From Nocardia transvalensis NBRC 15921 (GTDB taxonomy: Bacteria > Actinomycetota > Actinomycetes > Mycobacteriales > Mycobacteriaceae), in assembly GCF_000308875.1 (NCBI RefSeq), contig NZ_BAGL01000066.1:32403-96402 (forward strand): a stretch of DNA of 64,000 nucleotides. The letters run 5' to 3'. Shown one piece after another: positions 24,354 to 33,258 of this stretch. Below the pieces are notes generated by a model. The model worked only from the letters and a program-made list of their open reading frames with translations. It did not search any database and was not told the DNA's origin. Made by a program: the position numbers and the translations under genes. Position 1 is the stretch's first letter; every line of letters begins with the position of its first letter.

Positions 24354-25048
24354 GTCTGTTGAAAATCCGCCGCCGCCCCGAACCCACCGTCGCGATGCCC
24401 GAGCGCGACCGCCGCCTGGTCTGGCGCATCGCCGCACTACTGCTCGACTACCCCGGCACCGAGACCCTGGCCATGGTCGGCGAATTATCCGACGCCACAA
24501 CGGAACTCCCGGACGAGGTCCGGACGGCCCTGGACGGATTCCTGCGGCACCTGCGCGACACCGACCCTCTCACCCTCGCCCAGCGGTACGTCGAGACCTT
24601 CGACCTCCGCCGCCGCGCCAGCCTCCACCTCACCTACTACGCCTACGGCGACACCCGTAAACGCGGCATGGCCCTGCTCCGCTTCAAACACGCCTACCGC
24701 CACGCCGGCGTCGAACTCGGCGACACCGAACTGCCCGACCACCTCCCGGTCCTGCTCGAGTTCGCCGCCACCGTCGATCCCATCGGCGGCGAACGCCTTC
24801 TCGGCGAACACGTCCCCGTGATCGAACTGCTACGACTGTCGTTGTCCGACACGGGATCTCCGTACGCGGACGTCCTGGCCGCGGTCGTCGCCACCCTGCC
24901 TCCGCTCACCACGGCCGACCGCCGCCGCATCGCCGAACTCGCCGCCCAGGGCCCACCCGAGGAGGAAGTCGGCCTGCAACCCTTCGCCATGGACCCCAGC
25001 CTGGTCAGCGGCCCCACATCATCCACCGGATCGGAGTGCCGACGATGA
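24350..25048 (+). CDS. narJ: Nitrate reductase chaperone NarJ
   Basis: 232 residues from a GTG at 24350 with GGAGG 9 bp upstream. The TorD/DmsD-type fold is indicated by FDLRRRASLHLTYYAYGDTR near residue 85 and ELPDHLPVLLEF near residue 125. NarJ is not part of the final enzyme. It binds the NarG N-terminus and promotes insertion of the Mo cofactor and FS0 before membrane attachment. The stop overlaps the narI ATG. Confidence 0.93.
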   Translation: MSLLKIRRRPEPTVAMPERDRRLVWRIAALLLDYPGTETLAMVGELSDATTELPDEVRTALDGFLRHLRDTDPLTLAQRYVETFDLRRRASLHLTYYAYGDTRKRGMALLRFKHAYRHAGVELGDTELPDHLPVLLEFAATVDPIGGERLLGEHVPVIELLRLSLSDTGSPYADVLAAVVATLPPLTTADRRRIAELAAQGPPEEEVGLQPFAMDPSLVSGPTSSTGSECRR

Positions 25049-25782
25049 CCACCACCCTCTGGACGACCCTGCCCTATGTGGCATTCACGTCCTTCCTCCT
25101 CGGCCATCTCTGGCGCTACCGCAACGACCAATTCGGCTGGACCACAAGGTCTTCCCAGATCTACGAGAGCCGTCTGCTGCGACTCGGCAGTCCCCTGTTC
25201 CACTTCGGCATGCTCGGGGTCATCGGCGGGCACGTGCTCGGCGTGCTGATTCCCGAGTCCTGGACCGCCGCCGTCGGCATCACCGAACACGTCTACCACC
25301 TGGTCGCGGTGACCGCGGGAACGGTCGCCGGCATCGCGGTCATCGCGGGAATCGCCATCCTGCTCTACCGCCGCGTCACCGTCCCGGCCGTCCGCCAGGC
25401 GACCACCACCAACGACAAGATCATGTACGTCCTGCTCGCGGCGGCGCTGACCACCGGCCTGCTCAACACCGTCGGCAGCAACCTGCTCTGGGGCCGCCAC
25501 AACTACCGCGAAACCGTCTCGCCCTGGTTCCGCAGCCTGTTCACCCTGCATCCCGAGCCGGATCTCATGGTCGGCACACCCTGGACTTTCCAGGCTCACG
25601 GCCTGATCGTCCTCACCCTCATCGGCCTCTGGCCCTACACCCGCCTCGTCCACATGTTCAGCGCGCCCGTCGGCTACCTCGTCCGCCCCTACGTCGTCTA
25701 TCGCAGCAAGGAATACGCGACGCCCGACAAAAACCGGTACGCCAAGGCTTGGAACGCGCCGGTGCTGCCGCCGTCCCGGTAG
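25045..25782 (+). CDS. narI: Respiratory nitrate reductase gamma subunit NarI
   Basis: 245 residues with five membrane helices. Haem b ligands are His53 and His63 in helix 2 (PLFHFGMLGVIGGHVLG) and two His 18 residues apart in FQAHGLIVL...TRLVHMFS, matching E. coli NarI spacing. It oxidises menaquinol and sends electrons to NarH. The ATG at 25045 overlaps the narJ stop; an in-frame GTG at 25036 is less likely. Last gene of narGHJI. Confidence 0.95.
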   Translation: MTTTLWTTLPYVAFTSFLLGHLWRYRNDQFGWTTRSSQIYESRLLRLGSPLFHFGMLGVIGGHVLGVLIPESWTAAVGITEHVYHLVAVTAGTVAGIAVIAGIAILLYRRVTVPAVRQATTTNDKIMYVLLAAALTTGLLNTVGSNLLWGRHNYRETVSPWFRSLFTLHPEPDLMVGTPWTFQAHGLIVLTLIGLWPYTRLVHMFSAPVGYLVRPYVVYRSKEYATPDKNRYAKAWNAPVLPPSR

Positions 25783-25798
25783 CTCCATGGCCGTGGAC

Positions 25799-25820
25799 GC
25801 TCTCTTATGTCCGAGAGCTT
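25799..25820 (+). terminator. Possible narGHJI terminator
   Basis: GCTCTC (25799-25804), 8-nt loop, GAGAGC (25813-25818), then TT. It starts 16 bp after the narI stop. Weak hairpin, short U-tract. Confidence 0.35.
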
Positions 25821-25863
25821 CCCAGCGATGTTCGCGTCTCGCCGAAACCGGTGTACTTATCGC

Positions 25864-26373
25864 ATGACAACGACGCAGGCGAGCACCGCCACCTCGACCC
25901 TCGGCTCCCTCTCCCTGGTGGTCGCCACCATCTCGACCGGCCTGCTGGCCGGAGTGTTCTACGCCTACGCCAGCTCGGTGATGCTGGCGCTGCGGCAGCT
26001 GGACGACCGCACCTTCGTGGACGTGATGAACCGGATCAACGTGGTGATCGTCAATCCGGCCTTCATGTTCAGCTTCCTCGGATCGCTGGTCTTCACCGGC
26101 ATCGCCGCCGCGCTGCATCTGCGAGCGGATCAGCGCACGGTGCTGTGGTGGATCCTGGCGGCGCTGGTGCTCAACGTGATCAGCTTCCTGATCTCCGCGG
26201 GCGGCAACATCCCGCTGAACAATCAGCTCGCCGACGTCAGCGGCGGCGACTTCGCGGCGCTGCGGCAGCAGTTCGAGGGCTCCTGGGTGACCCTGAACAT
26301 CCTGCGCGGCGTGGCCAATACCGCGGCCGTCGGCGCGCTGGCCTGGGCGCTGCGGTGTGCGGGCCGTGGCTGA
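25864..26373 (+). CDS. DUF1772 membrane protein
   Basis: 169 residues from the ATG at 25864; an in-frame ATG at 25807 would add 19 polar residues that do not look conserved. Four membrane helices (about 15-40, 62-85, 95-118, 145-165) and the family motif NPAFMFSFLGSL with NIPLNNQL place it in the DUF1772 / anthrone-oxygenase-like group. Its role is not known. It is convergent with the acyl-CoA ligase, 16 bp between stops. Confidence 0.7.
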   Translation: MTTTQASTATSTLGSLSLVVATISTGLLAGVFYAYASSVMLALRQLDDRTFVDVMNRINVVIVNPAFMFSFLGSLVFTGIAAALHLRADQRTVLWWILAALVLNVISFLISAGGNIPLNNQLADVSGGDFAALRQQFEGSWVTLNILRGVANTAAVGALAWALRCAGRG

Positions 26374-26389
26374 GGTGACCGGTCCGCCG

Positions 26390-28066
26390 TCAGATCTCGA
26401 TCTCGCGGCGGACCACCTTGCCGGTCGCGTTGCGCGGCAACGGATCCGCGGTGATCACCCACCGTTCGGGCACCTTGAAGTAGGCCAGCCGGGCGGCGGC
26501 GAAATCGCGCAGCTCGACCTCGGTGACGGCGGCCGGGTCGGCGACGACCACGACGGCGGCCACCGCCTGACCGAGGTCGGGATGCGCGATTGCGAGCACC
26601 GCCGACTCCACCACGGCGGGATGTTCGTCGAGCACGTTCTCGATCTCGGTGGGGTACACGTTCTCCCCGCCGCGCAGGATGAGATCGCTGCGGCGGCCGG
26701 ACAATCGGAGCCGGCCGTCCTCGACGATGCCGAAATCGCCGGTGTGCAGCCATCGCCCACCGTCGACGGCCGCCGCGGTGGCGCCCTCGTCGTTCCAGTA
26801 GCCGAGCATCACGTACGGGCTGCGGACGCAGATCTCGCCCTCCGCGCCGTCGGGCACCGGCCGGTTGTCCGGATCGCGGATCTCGACCGCGACGCCGAGG
26901 ATCGGGCGCCCCACCGTCTCCGGATGCGCCACCAGCTCCGGCGGCGTGGCAACCGTTGCGGCCGTACCGCTTTCGGTGAGACCGTAGCTGGTGGTGAGCG
27001 CCACCTGCGCGACCGGCAGCGATTCGCGCAGGCGCCGGTGGAAGGCCGGGGAGGACGGTGCGGCGTTGAGCGAGAACGCCGCCAGCGACGTCAGGTCGTA
27101 TCCGGACAGGTCGTGCTCGAGAATCCGGCTCGCCATGGTCGGCACCGCGCCCCAGTTGGTGACTCGCTCGCGCTCCACCAGCCGCAGCACCCGCTCGACA
27201 TCGAACGAACCCTGATGGATCACGACGGCCGCACCGGTGGCCAGCCGCGGGATCACCAGATTGTGCAGGCTCGCGATGTGGAACAGCGGTGAGGTGAGCA
27301 GGAAGCGCTTGTCGCTGGGCTCCCGATGCGGCTGCCCGCGGAAACCCGCCGCCATCGCATCCGTGAACCGGTGGTAATCGGCGACCGCGACCAGATTCCG
27401 GTGCGAATGCACGACACCCTTGGGCCGCCCGCTGGTACCGCTGGTGTACAGGATCACCGCCGGATCGTCCTCGGCGACCGCGGCCCGCGGATTCGCACCC
27501 GAGTACTCGGCGATCAGAGCCGGAAGATCGTCCTCCATCGTGAGCACCGGAATATCCCTCGCGCCCGACTCGCGCAGCAGCACAGCTCTTTTCGCATCCG
27601 CGATCACCACCGCGGGCCGCGTGTGCCCGAGCCCGTAGGCGATCTCCCGGGGCGCCCACCACGCGTTGTACCCGACCGCGATCGCGCCCAGGCACTGCGC
27701 CGCCCAGAACGCCACGACCCAGTCGGGGCCGTTGGCGGCCAGGATGCCCACCCGGTCGCCCTTGCCCACCCCGTAGCGATCGGCCAGCCCCCGCGCCAGT
27801 GCGCCGGCCGCGGCGGCGTGCTCCGCGAACGACATCCGGCCGTCGGCGGTCACCAGATACTCGCGCTCACCCCACGCCACCGAGGCCTCGAGCACCTCCA
27901 CCAGCGAACGACGCCGATCGCGCAGCACCGGAATCGGCGCCCCCAGCACCTCCTCGACCACCGTCTCGAACGGCCCGCCCGGCCCCGTCAGCTCGGCGGT
28001 CACGCGCGCCGCGACAGCCTGCGGATCGACAGCATTCGCCACAGCACCCACATCCCCGATAGTCAT
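26390..28066 (-). CDS. Acyl-CoA ligase (FadD-type AMP-forming synthetase)
   Basis: 558 residues from the ATG at 28066; the frame is open to 28150 but the upstream part is Arg-rich and not family-like. Motifs: P-loop VILYTSGTSGRPKG near residue 204, TTSYGLTESG, the DRRSDL-equivalent GRRSDLILRGGENVYPTEIE, and the catalytic Lys near the C-terminus in RNATGKVVRR. The enzyme activates a carboxylic acid as acyl-AMP and transfers it to CoA. A KstR-like site lies 88 bp upstream, suggesting a sterol side-chain, ring-fragment or fatty-acid substrate (inference). Confidence 0.85.
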   Translation of the reverse strand: MTIGDVGAVANAVDPQAVAARVTAELTGPGGPFETVVEEVLGAPIPVLRDRRRSLVEVLEASVAWGEREYLVTADGRMSFAEHAAAAGALARGLADRYGVGKGDRVGILAANGPDWVVAFWAAQCLGAIAVGYNAWWAPREIAYGLGHTRPAVVIADAKRAVLLRESGARDIPVLTMEDDLPALIAEYSGANPRAAVAEDDPAVILYTSGTSGRPKGVVHSHRNLVAVADYHRFTDAMAAGFRGQPHREPSDKRFLLTSPLFHIASLHNLVIPRLATGAAVVIHQGSFDVERVLRLVERERVTNWGAVPTMASRILEHDLSGYDLTSLAAFSLNAAPSSPAFHRRLRESLPVAQVALTTSYGLTESGTAATVATPPELVAHPETVGRPILGVAVEIRDPDNRPVPDGAEGEICVRSPYVMLGYWNDEGATAAAVDGGRWLHTGDFGIVEDGRLRLSGRRSDLILRGGENVYPTEIENVLDEHPAVVESAVLAIAHPDLGQAVAAVVVVADPAAVTEVELRDFAAARLAYFKVPERWVITADPLPRNATGKVVRREIEI

Positions 28067-28153
28067 CGTTCCGACACCGGCCCCGACCTCACGAGTCCCC
28101 GTCCGGCCGACGCCGCGCCGGACAAGGCGCGAGCACCGTACGCACACCAAAAC

Positions 28154-28167
28154 TAGAACTCGTTACA
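28154..28167. promoter_or_regulatory. KstR-type operator ahead of the acyl-CoA ligase
   Basis: TAGAACTCGTTACA matches TnnAACnnGTTnnA at every fixed position, though its outer arms are not symmetric. A weaker CRP-like site (CGTGA-n6-ACACA, 28170-28185) adjoins it. Confidence 0.6.
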
Positions 28168-28272
28168 GTCGTGACGTGGCACACACGTTAGCACCCGCCC
28201 GAAGGCCCACGCGATACCTCTGAGCAGGACAAGGGGGTTATGGGGCAGAGATCGGGGCGCGGGAGGCGCAGG

Positions 28273-28369
28273 GGCAGTGGGCGGACGCAGCGTGGGTTTA
28301 CTTCCGCCCACTGCCGGGAGTCAGCCTGTTCGGTGGCGCTTATGGACTACTTGCCACCGCCTTAAGGCG
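28273..28369 (-). terminator. Three hairpins after the TfoX-like gene
   Basis: This gene-free stretch holds a 12-bp palindrome CGCCTTAAGGCG (28358-28369), a 7-bp hairpin CGGTGGC / GCCACCG (28331-28359) and a 13-bp perfect stem GGCAGTGGGCGGA (28273-28285) / TCCGCCCACTGCC (28303-28315). They follow the stop of the TfoX-like gene and lie before the acyl-CoA ligase promoter, so they most likely end transcription between the two. Confidence 0.6.
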
Positions 28370-28373
28370 ACTA

Positions 28374-28718
28374 CTACCGCGCTCGCTTGGCCGGGAGGGT
28401 TCGGGCGTAGGCGAGGCCGCGGGTGATCCACTCGTGCAGCACATCGTCGTCGCCGACCGCCTCGGCGCTGATCCGCAGCCAGTTCCGCATCTCGCGGCCG
28501 CCCATCACCATGCGGGCGACCGTATCCGCCTCGAGCAGGGCGTCGGCCTCGTCGGGGTCGACACGGACCATGAGGCCGCCCTTCCCGCTGGCGGCGACGG
28601 CCATATTGCCGCCGAGCAGGAACGCCAGCCCGCCGAACATCTTCTTCTCGACCACCTCCGGCAGCGCCGGACCGAGCAGATCCCGGATCCGGTCGGCCAG
28701 TTCCTCGTCGTAGGCCAT
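28374..28718 (-). CDS. TfoX N-terminal domain protein
   Basis: 114 residues. The whole protein is one TfoX_N domain: MAYDEELADRIRDLL at the start, KKMFGGLAFLLGGNMAVA at about 25-42, then LMVRVDPDEADALL. In actinomycetes such stand-alone domains are of unknown function; the link to competence control in Haemophilus does not transfer. It is divergent from the exported phosphatase gene. Confidence 0.85.
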   Translation of the reverse strand: MAYDEELADRIRDLLGPALPEVVEKKMFGGLAFLLGGNMAVAASGKGGLMVRVDPDEADALLEADTVARMVMGGREMRNWLRISAEAVGDDDVLHEWITRGLAYARTLPAKRAR

Positions 28719-28838
28719 ACCGGCATTGTGGCCGACACCACCGACAAGTTCGATCGCACCGAGAATTCACCGAGAGTTCCCCAGCCACGGCGACGGTCGG
28801 GTTGCCAGAACCAGCGCGCTGGACGAGCATCCACACCC

Positions 28839-30542
28839 ATGCCGTCGAATCGCTTGAACCCGGCCGGGGACATTCCGGACACGGGGATTCCCGAAGCGCT
28901 TGCCGCCACCATGACCATGGCCGAGCAGTACGAATGGCACCGCTCCTATCTCCGGCGGCATTCGGTGTCGCGGCGCAACTTCCTGCGCGGCTCGGCCGCC
29001 GCCGCGGCGGTCGCGGCGGTCGGCGCCGCACCGTTCGCGGGCCGCGCCTACGCCCAGGACGCGCAACTCGCCGTCGGCGGGCGGCACGTCGGATTCGGCG
29101 CCGACGCCGCCAGTCAACTCCGGTTCTCGGCACAGCTGTCGCGAAACCCCCACGGCGCCAAGGTTTTCCTCGACCACGGGCCGACGCCCGCACTGGGCGG
29201 CAGCCTCGAGGCCGAGGTGCGCAATCTGGTCACCCAGATCCCCAGCAGCGACGGCGGCGTGCTCGCGGCCGAGCAGTTCTACGTGCACGCGCCGGTCGAC
29301 GGGCTGCCGGGCCGGCTGCCGCACTTCTACCGCTGGCGCACCTCCGACGGCTTCACCGGCGAGGTCCGCTCCGCGTCCACCGCCATGCCCACCGCGCGAA
29401 ACGCGGTGCTGCCCTTCCGCTTCACGATGATGGGCGACCAGGGCACCGACGAGACGCCCGCGCTGCCCGGCGGCGTGGCGCCCGGCGACTACGACGACAT
29501 GTACTACAAACCGGACAACGCGCCGACGGTCCGGCACGCCGACAACGTGATGCGCCAGATCGTCGCCAGCCGACCGGATTTCCACGTCCTCGCCGGTGAC
29601 ATCGCCTACGCCGATCCGTCCGGCGCGGGGAAGGATCCGCAGTTCGTCCCCGCGGGCGGCAAGGCGGGCAGCGGCTTCGACAAGTTCAACCCGTTCGTGT
29701 GGGACGTCTATCTCGGCACGATCGAGGCCAGCGCCTCGACCACGCCGTGGATGTTCACGACCGGCAACCACGACATGGAGGCCGCCTACGACACCCACGG
29801 GTACGGCGGACACCTTGCGCGCCTGGACTTTCCGGGCAGCGGCCCCGCGGGCTGCCCGTCGGCGTACTCGTTCACCTACGGCAATGTCGCGGTGCTGTCC
29901 CTGGACGCCAACGACGTGTCCTACGAGATCAAGGCCAATACGGGATACTCCGGCGGCGCTCAGACCGGGTGGGTGGAGCGCGCGCTCGCGGGCTACCGGG
30001 CCGATCCGAATATCGACTTCATCGTGTGCTTCTTCCACCACTGCGCGTACTCGACCACCGATTCGCACGCCAGCGACGGCGGCCTGCGCGACGCCTGGTG
30101 CGGCCTGTTCGACCGCTATCAGGTGGATCTGGTGCTCCAGGGCCACAACCACATCTTCGAGCGCACCGACCCGATCCGCGGCGGCCGGCCCACCAAACCG
30201 GCCGGGGACAACGCGATCGTCTACCCGGAGTCCGACGGCACGGTCTACTACACCGTCGGCGGCGGCGGACGCCCCCGCTACGGGTTCCAGCCGGGCTCGG
30301 AGGAGACCTACCGCGGCCACGAGGTCGCCGACACCACGGTCCCCAACAGCTACGTGTGGACCACCGACGGCGGCAAGCAGGACGAGGCGGCCCCGTGGTC
30401 ACGGGTGCGCTTCCGCAACTACTCGTTCATCCGCGTCGACGTCCGCCCCGGCTTCTTCGCCAGCGAGATGGACGTCGTCGCCGTAGACGAGGACGGCCGC
30501 GAATTCGACAAACTCACCTACCGCCGCCAGGTACACGCCTGA
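28839..30542 (+). CDS. Tat-exported purple acid phosphatase-like enzyme
   Basis: 567 residues from the ATG at 28839. A twin-arginine signal SVSRRNFLRG (42-51) followed by an Ala-rich helix and AYAQDA directs export. A short Ig/FN3-like N-terminal domain (about 75-180) precedes the calcineurin-like phosphoesterase domain with the five metal blocks: MMGDQGTDE, LAGDIAYAD, TGNHD, FFHHCAY and QGHNHIFERTDP. Purple acid phosphatases bind a dinuclear iron-zinc or iron-manganese site and hydrolyse phosphomonoesters outside the membrane. The upstream open frame is antisense to the TfoX-like gene. ATG codons at residues 25 and 27 are alternative starts. Confidence 0.88.
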   Translation: MPSNRLNPAGDIPDTGIPEALAATMTMAEQYEWHRSYLRRHSVSRRNFLRGSAAAAAVAAVGAAPFAGRAYAQDAQLAVGGRHVGFGADAASQLRFSAQLSRNPHGAKVFLDHGPTPALGGSLEAEVRNLVTQIPSSDGGVLAAEQFYVHAPVDGLPGRLPHFYRWRTSDGFTGEVRSASTAMPTARNAVLPFRFTMMGDQGTDETPALPGGVAPGDYDDMYYKPDNAPTVRHADNVMRQIVASRPDFHVLAGDIAYADPSGAGKDPQFVPAGGKAGSGFDKFNPFVWDVYLGTIEASASTTPWMFTTGNHDMEAAYDTHGYGGHLARLDFPGSGPAGCPSAYSFTYGNVAVLSLDANDVSYEIKANTGYSGGAQTGWVERALAGYRADPNIDFIVCFFHHCAYSTTDSHASDGGLRDAWCGLFDRYQVDLVLQGHNHIFERTDPIRGGRPTKPAGDNAIVYPESDGTVYYTVGGGGRPRYGFQPGSEETYRGHEVADTTVPNSYVWTTDGGKQDEAAPWSRVRFRNYSFIRVDVRPGFFASEMDVVAVDEDGREFDKLTYRRQVHA

Positions 30543-30559
30543 CCCACCGACACCCCGCG

Positions 30560-30657
30560 TGCACCGACCCGGCGCACCCACCCGTTGCCCAGGCTCACAC
30601 CCACCCATTGCACCGGCGTGCGCTGATTCGTTGTTCCGGCGTGCTTTTGGCCGGAAC
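30560..30657. repeat. Degenerate array capped by hairpin element B
   Basis: Two CACCCACCC(A/G)TTGC units and two CCGGCGTGC half-elements run into GTTCCGGC (30633-30640), loop GTGCTTTTG, GCCGGAAC (30650-30657). The hairpin abuts the 3' end of the mycolyltransferase-like gene and follows the phosphatase stop, so it could terminate both converging genes. Confidence 0.75.
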
Positions 30658-30659
30658 CC

Positions 30660-31637
30660 TCACACACCCAGCGCGGCGGCGAACACCGGCCACGAATCGT
30701 GCACGTCGTCCTGCCAGTACGGCCAGGCGTGCGTACCGGAGCGCAGCACAACCGTGGCCGGAATACCCAGTGCCCCGAGCCGATCCGTCAGCTCGCGGGT
30801 GCAGCCGTTCACGATCGACTCCATGACGCCGCCCACCGACATGCGGTCCGCGAGCGCGCCGACATTGCCCGCGATCGACGGATCGGCGAGCGTGTCGTGC
30901 ACGCCCGGGCCACCGGTCCCGGCCGAGATGTACAGCGCCACACCGCGCAAGCGCTCGGCGTTCACGATCGGGTCGTGCGCGGGCCAGGCCGGATTGTCCG
31001 GGCCGCCCCACATATTGGCGGCGTTCGCGCCGAAGACCCCGAGCTGCGAGTGCACGTAGGCACGCGAGACCGGATCGCTGGTGCGCGGGCAGCCGCTGTA
31101 GGAACCGACGGCCTGGTACCTGCCCGGCGCCTCGATCGCCAGGTCCAGCGCCGAGGTCGCCGACATCGACGTTCCCGCAACGGCATTGCGGCCGGTCATC
31201 TGGAAGCGCTGTTCCAGCAGCGGCGGCAGTTCGTGAATCAGGAAGGTGGACCACTGATTCCGGCCCAGGACCGGATCGTCGGCGACCCAGTCGGTGTAGT
31301 AGCTGGCCCGCCCGCCCATCGGCACGACGACGTTGACGGGCTTGTCGGCGAAGAACTGCGCCACATCGGTGCGCCTGGTCCAGGGACCGCCGTCCTCGCC
31401 GCCGTCGACCGCATTGAGCAGATACAGCGCGGGCGCGGGCGCGCCCGGATGCGACATCCACACCGTGATCGGCCGGTTCATCGCGGCGGAGTACACCACG
31501 ACCTCGAATTGGCGACCGCCGAGAGGCCGCACGTCGAGAATCGCCGGACCGTCACCGGGCGCGGCGTGTGCGGAGGCAGGCACAATCACGGCAAACATCG
31601 CCGTCAGGACGATCAGGCAGCGCAGGACCCGGTGCAT
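30660..31637 (-). CDS. Antigen-85-type mycolyltransferase / esterase
   Basis: 325 residues from the ATG at 31637. Sec signal peptide MHRVLRCLIVLTAMFAVIVP with cleavage near ASAHA-APG (about residue 26). The mature protein is an esterase-D/Ag85-like alpha/beta hydrolase: VVPMGGRASYYTDW oxyanion region, nucleophile Ser157 in AGTSMSATSALDLA, and a C-terminal His in SGTHAWPYWQDDVH. In mycolata these enzymes transfer mycolic acids between trehalose esters and arabinogalactan. It may be a mycolyltransferase paralogue or a plain esterase. It supports a mycolic-acid-containing host. Confidence 0.85.
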   Translation of the reverse strand: MHRVLRCLIVLTAMFAVIVPASAHAAPGDGPAILDVRPLGGRQFEVVVYSAAMNRPITVWMSHPGAPAPALYLLNAVDGGEDGGPWTRRTDVAQFFADKPVNVVVPMGGRASYYTDWVADDPVLGRNQWSTFLIHELPPLLEQRFQMTGRNAVAGTSMSATSALDLAIEAPGRYQAVGSYSGCPRTSDPVSRAYVHSQLGVFGANAANMWGGPDNPAWPAHDPIVNAERLRGVALYISAGTGGPGVHDTLADPSIAGNVGALADRMSVGGVMESIVNGCTRELTDRLGALGIPATVVLRSGTHAWPYWQDDVHDSWPVFAAALGV

Positions 31638-31752
31638 CCGTGCAGTATCCCACTGTGGCACACCGATCCCCGCGCGCTCACCGGGCGTGTTGACCCGGCG
31701 ACCCGCATCCGTACGGCAATCGCCCACCGCGGCCGACGCGCGGCCCCTGCGG

Positions 31753-32199
31753 TCACCCTCGATCGTGGGCGTCCTGCAAGACCTTCAGATCGATCTTCGA
31801 CATGGTCCGCAGCGCCGCGCCCACGGCCGCGGCCCGGTCGCCGGCCAGCAGCGCCGTCAGCGGCTCGGGGACGACCTGCCAGGCCAGCCCGTACCGGTCG
31901 GTCAGCCAGCCGCACGGCCCCGGCGTGCCGTCGGCGGTGAGCGCCGCCCACAGCCGGTCGACCTCGTCCTGGGTCTCGACGATCACCTGGATGGACGTCG
32001 CATCGGTGAACGAATGGCCCGGACCGCCGTTCAGCAGCGTGACCGCGTGCCCGGCCAGGTCGAGGGAGACGACGAACACCGCGCCGTCGGGACCGCGGGT
32101 GATATCGGTGATGCGGGAGTCCGGCACCGCGGCGGTGTAGAACTCGGCCGCTTCCTCGGCGTCGTTGTCGAACCAGAGGAAGGTGTTGACGCTGGTCAT
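31753..32199 (-). CDS. PhnB-type VOC protein
   Basis: 148 residues, single glyoxalase-like domain of the PhnB / 3-demethylubiquinone-methyltransferase-like group: start VNTFLWFDNDAEEAAEFYTA, FVVSLDLAGHAVTLLNGGP, and GWLTDRYGLAWQVVP near residue 105. Function unknown; close families act in resistance or small-molecule turnover. The 115 bp separating it from the MmyB-type regulator gene upstream carry no clear site. Confidence 0.8.
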   Translation of the reverse strand: MTSVNTFLWFDNDAEEAAEFYTAAVPDSRITDITRGPDGAVFVVSLDLAGHAVTLLNGGPGHSFTDATSIQVIVETQDEVDRLWAALTADGTPGPCGWLTDRYGLAWQVVPEPLTALLAGDRAAAVGAALRTMSKIDLKVLQDAHDRG

Positions 32200-32314
32200 G
32201 ATGTGCTCCTTGGGTTGTACCGACGTACTGTCACCCTTCGGTCGGAGCCGCCGACGGACTCTCGACGTACTTCGCGAAAATTCTTCGATTTCTTTTTCCG
32301 ACGCGCGCGACCGT

Positions 32315-33142
32315 TCAGCGTTCTCGCAGCTGGTCCAGGGCCGCCTGGCTGTCCTCGTCCGCCGCGCGATAGATGATCAGCCGCTGGTCCGGATCCTGGA
32401 GCGGCATCAGGGCCTCGAAGGCGACTGTCACCCGGCCCACCTCCGGATGTATCAGGGTCTTGTGGCCGCGCCCGTTCACCCGGACATCCCGCTGCCCCCA
32501 CAGCTTCTCGAATTCCTCACTCCGAGAGCGGAATTCCCCGATCAGGTCGGCGAGTACCCGGTCGTCGGGGTGCGCGGCCCACGCCGCGCGCAGGTCGGCG
32601 ATGCCCTCGCGCACCGTCCGCTCGCGCTCGGCGAAGAATCCGCGCATCCCCGGATGCAGCATGCACATCCACATGGAGTTGCGCTGGGACGGCGGCAGCG
32701 TATCGAAATCCAGGAGCAGCCTGGACATTTCGCGATTCCACGCGAGGATGTCGTAGCGGTGGTTCACCACCATGGCCGGGCGCGGCGACAGGTCGGCCAC
32801 CAGCAGCGCCAGCTCCGGCGCGGCCGTGGTGGCCGGTTTGGCCTCGTGGGGCCGGCGCTGGCGGGCCAGATCGAACAGGTAGGCGCGCTCGTCGGCTCCC
32901 AGCCGCAGGGCGCGGGCCAGCGCTTCCAGGACCTCCGCGGAGGGCCGCAGCCCGCGACCCTGTTCGAGCCGCACGACATAGTCGGTACTGACGCCCGCCA
33001 GTTCGGCGACGTCCTCGCGCCGCAGGCCGGGGGTGCGCCGGGACCGCCGCGACGGCAGGCCGAAATCGCGCGGGTCCAGCCGCTCGCGCCGGGCGCGCAG
33101 AAATGCCGCCAGCTCCCGTGTCGCATCCACCGTCTCGGTCAT
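32315..33142 (-). CDS. MmyB-type transcriptional regulator
   Basis: 275 residues. Residues about 10-90 are an XRE-type helix-turn-helix (GLRREDVAELAGVSTDYVVRLEQGRG). Residues about 110-270 are the MmyB-like PAS ligand domain (VVNHRYDILAWNREMSRLL, MWMCMLHPGMRGFF). Such regulators, common in actinomycetes, usually sit next to an oxidoreductase they control and bind fatty-acid-like ligands. Here an aldo/keto reductase starts divergently 116 bp away. That gap holds a CCTGG-n11-CCAGG inverted repeat that could be the operator. Confidence 0.88.
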   Translation of the reverse strand: MTETVDATRELAAFLRARRERLDPRDFGLPSRRSRRTPGLRREDVAELAGVSTDYVVRLEQGRGLRPSAEVLEALARALRLGADERAYLFDLARQRRPHEAKPATTAAPELALLVADLSPRPAMVVNHRYDILAWNREMSRLLLDFDTLPPSQRNSMWMCMLHPGMRGFFAERERTVREGIADLRAAWAAHPDDRVLADLIGEFRSRSEEFEKLWGQRDVRVNGRGHKTLIHPEVGRVTVAFEALMPLQDPDQRLIIYRAADEDSQAALDQLRER

Positions 33143-33258
33143 CGATTCGATCCTACGGGCAGCCTGGTACCGGCGCTCCCAGGAAAAGCCTTCCCTTATC
33201 CGCAGGTCGCGACCGTCGCAGACTGGGTCACGACGTCGGATACGAACAGGAGAAGACG

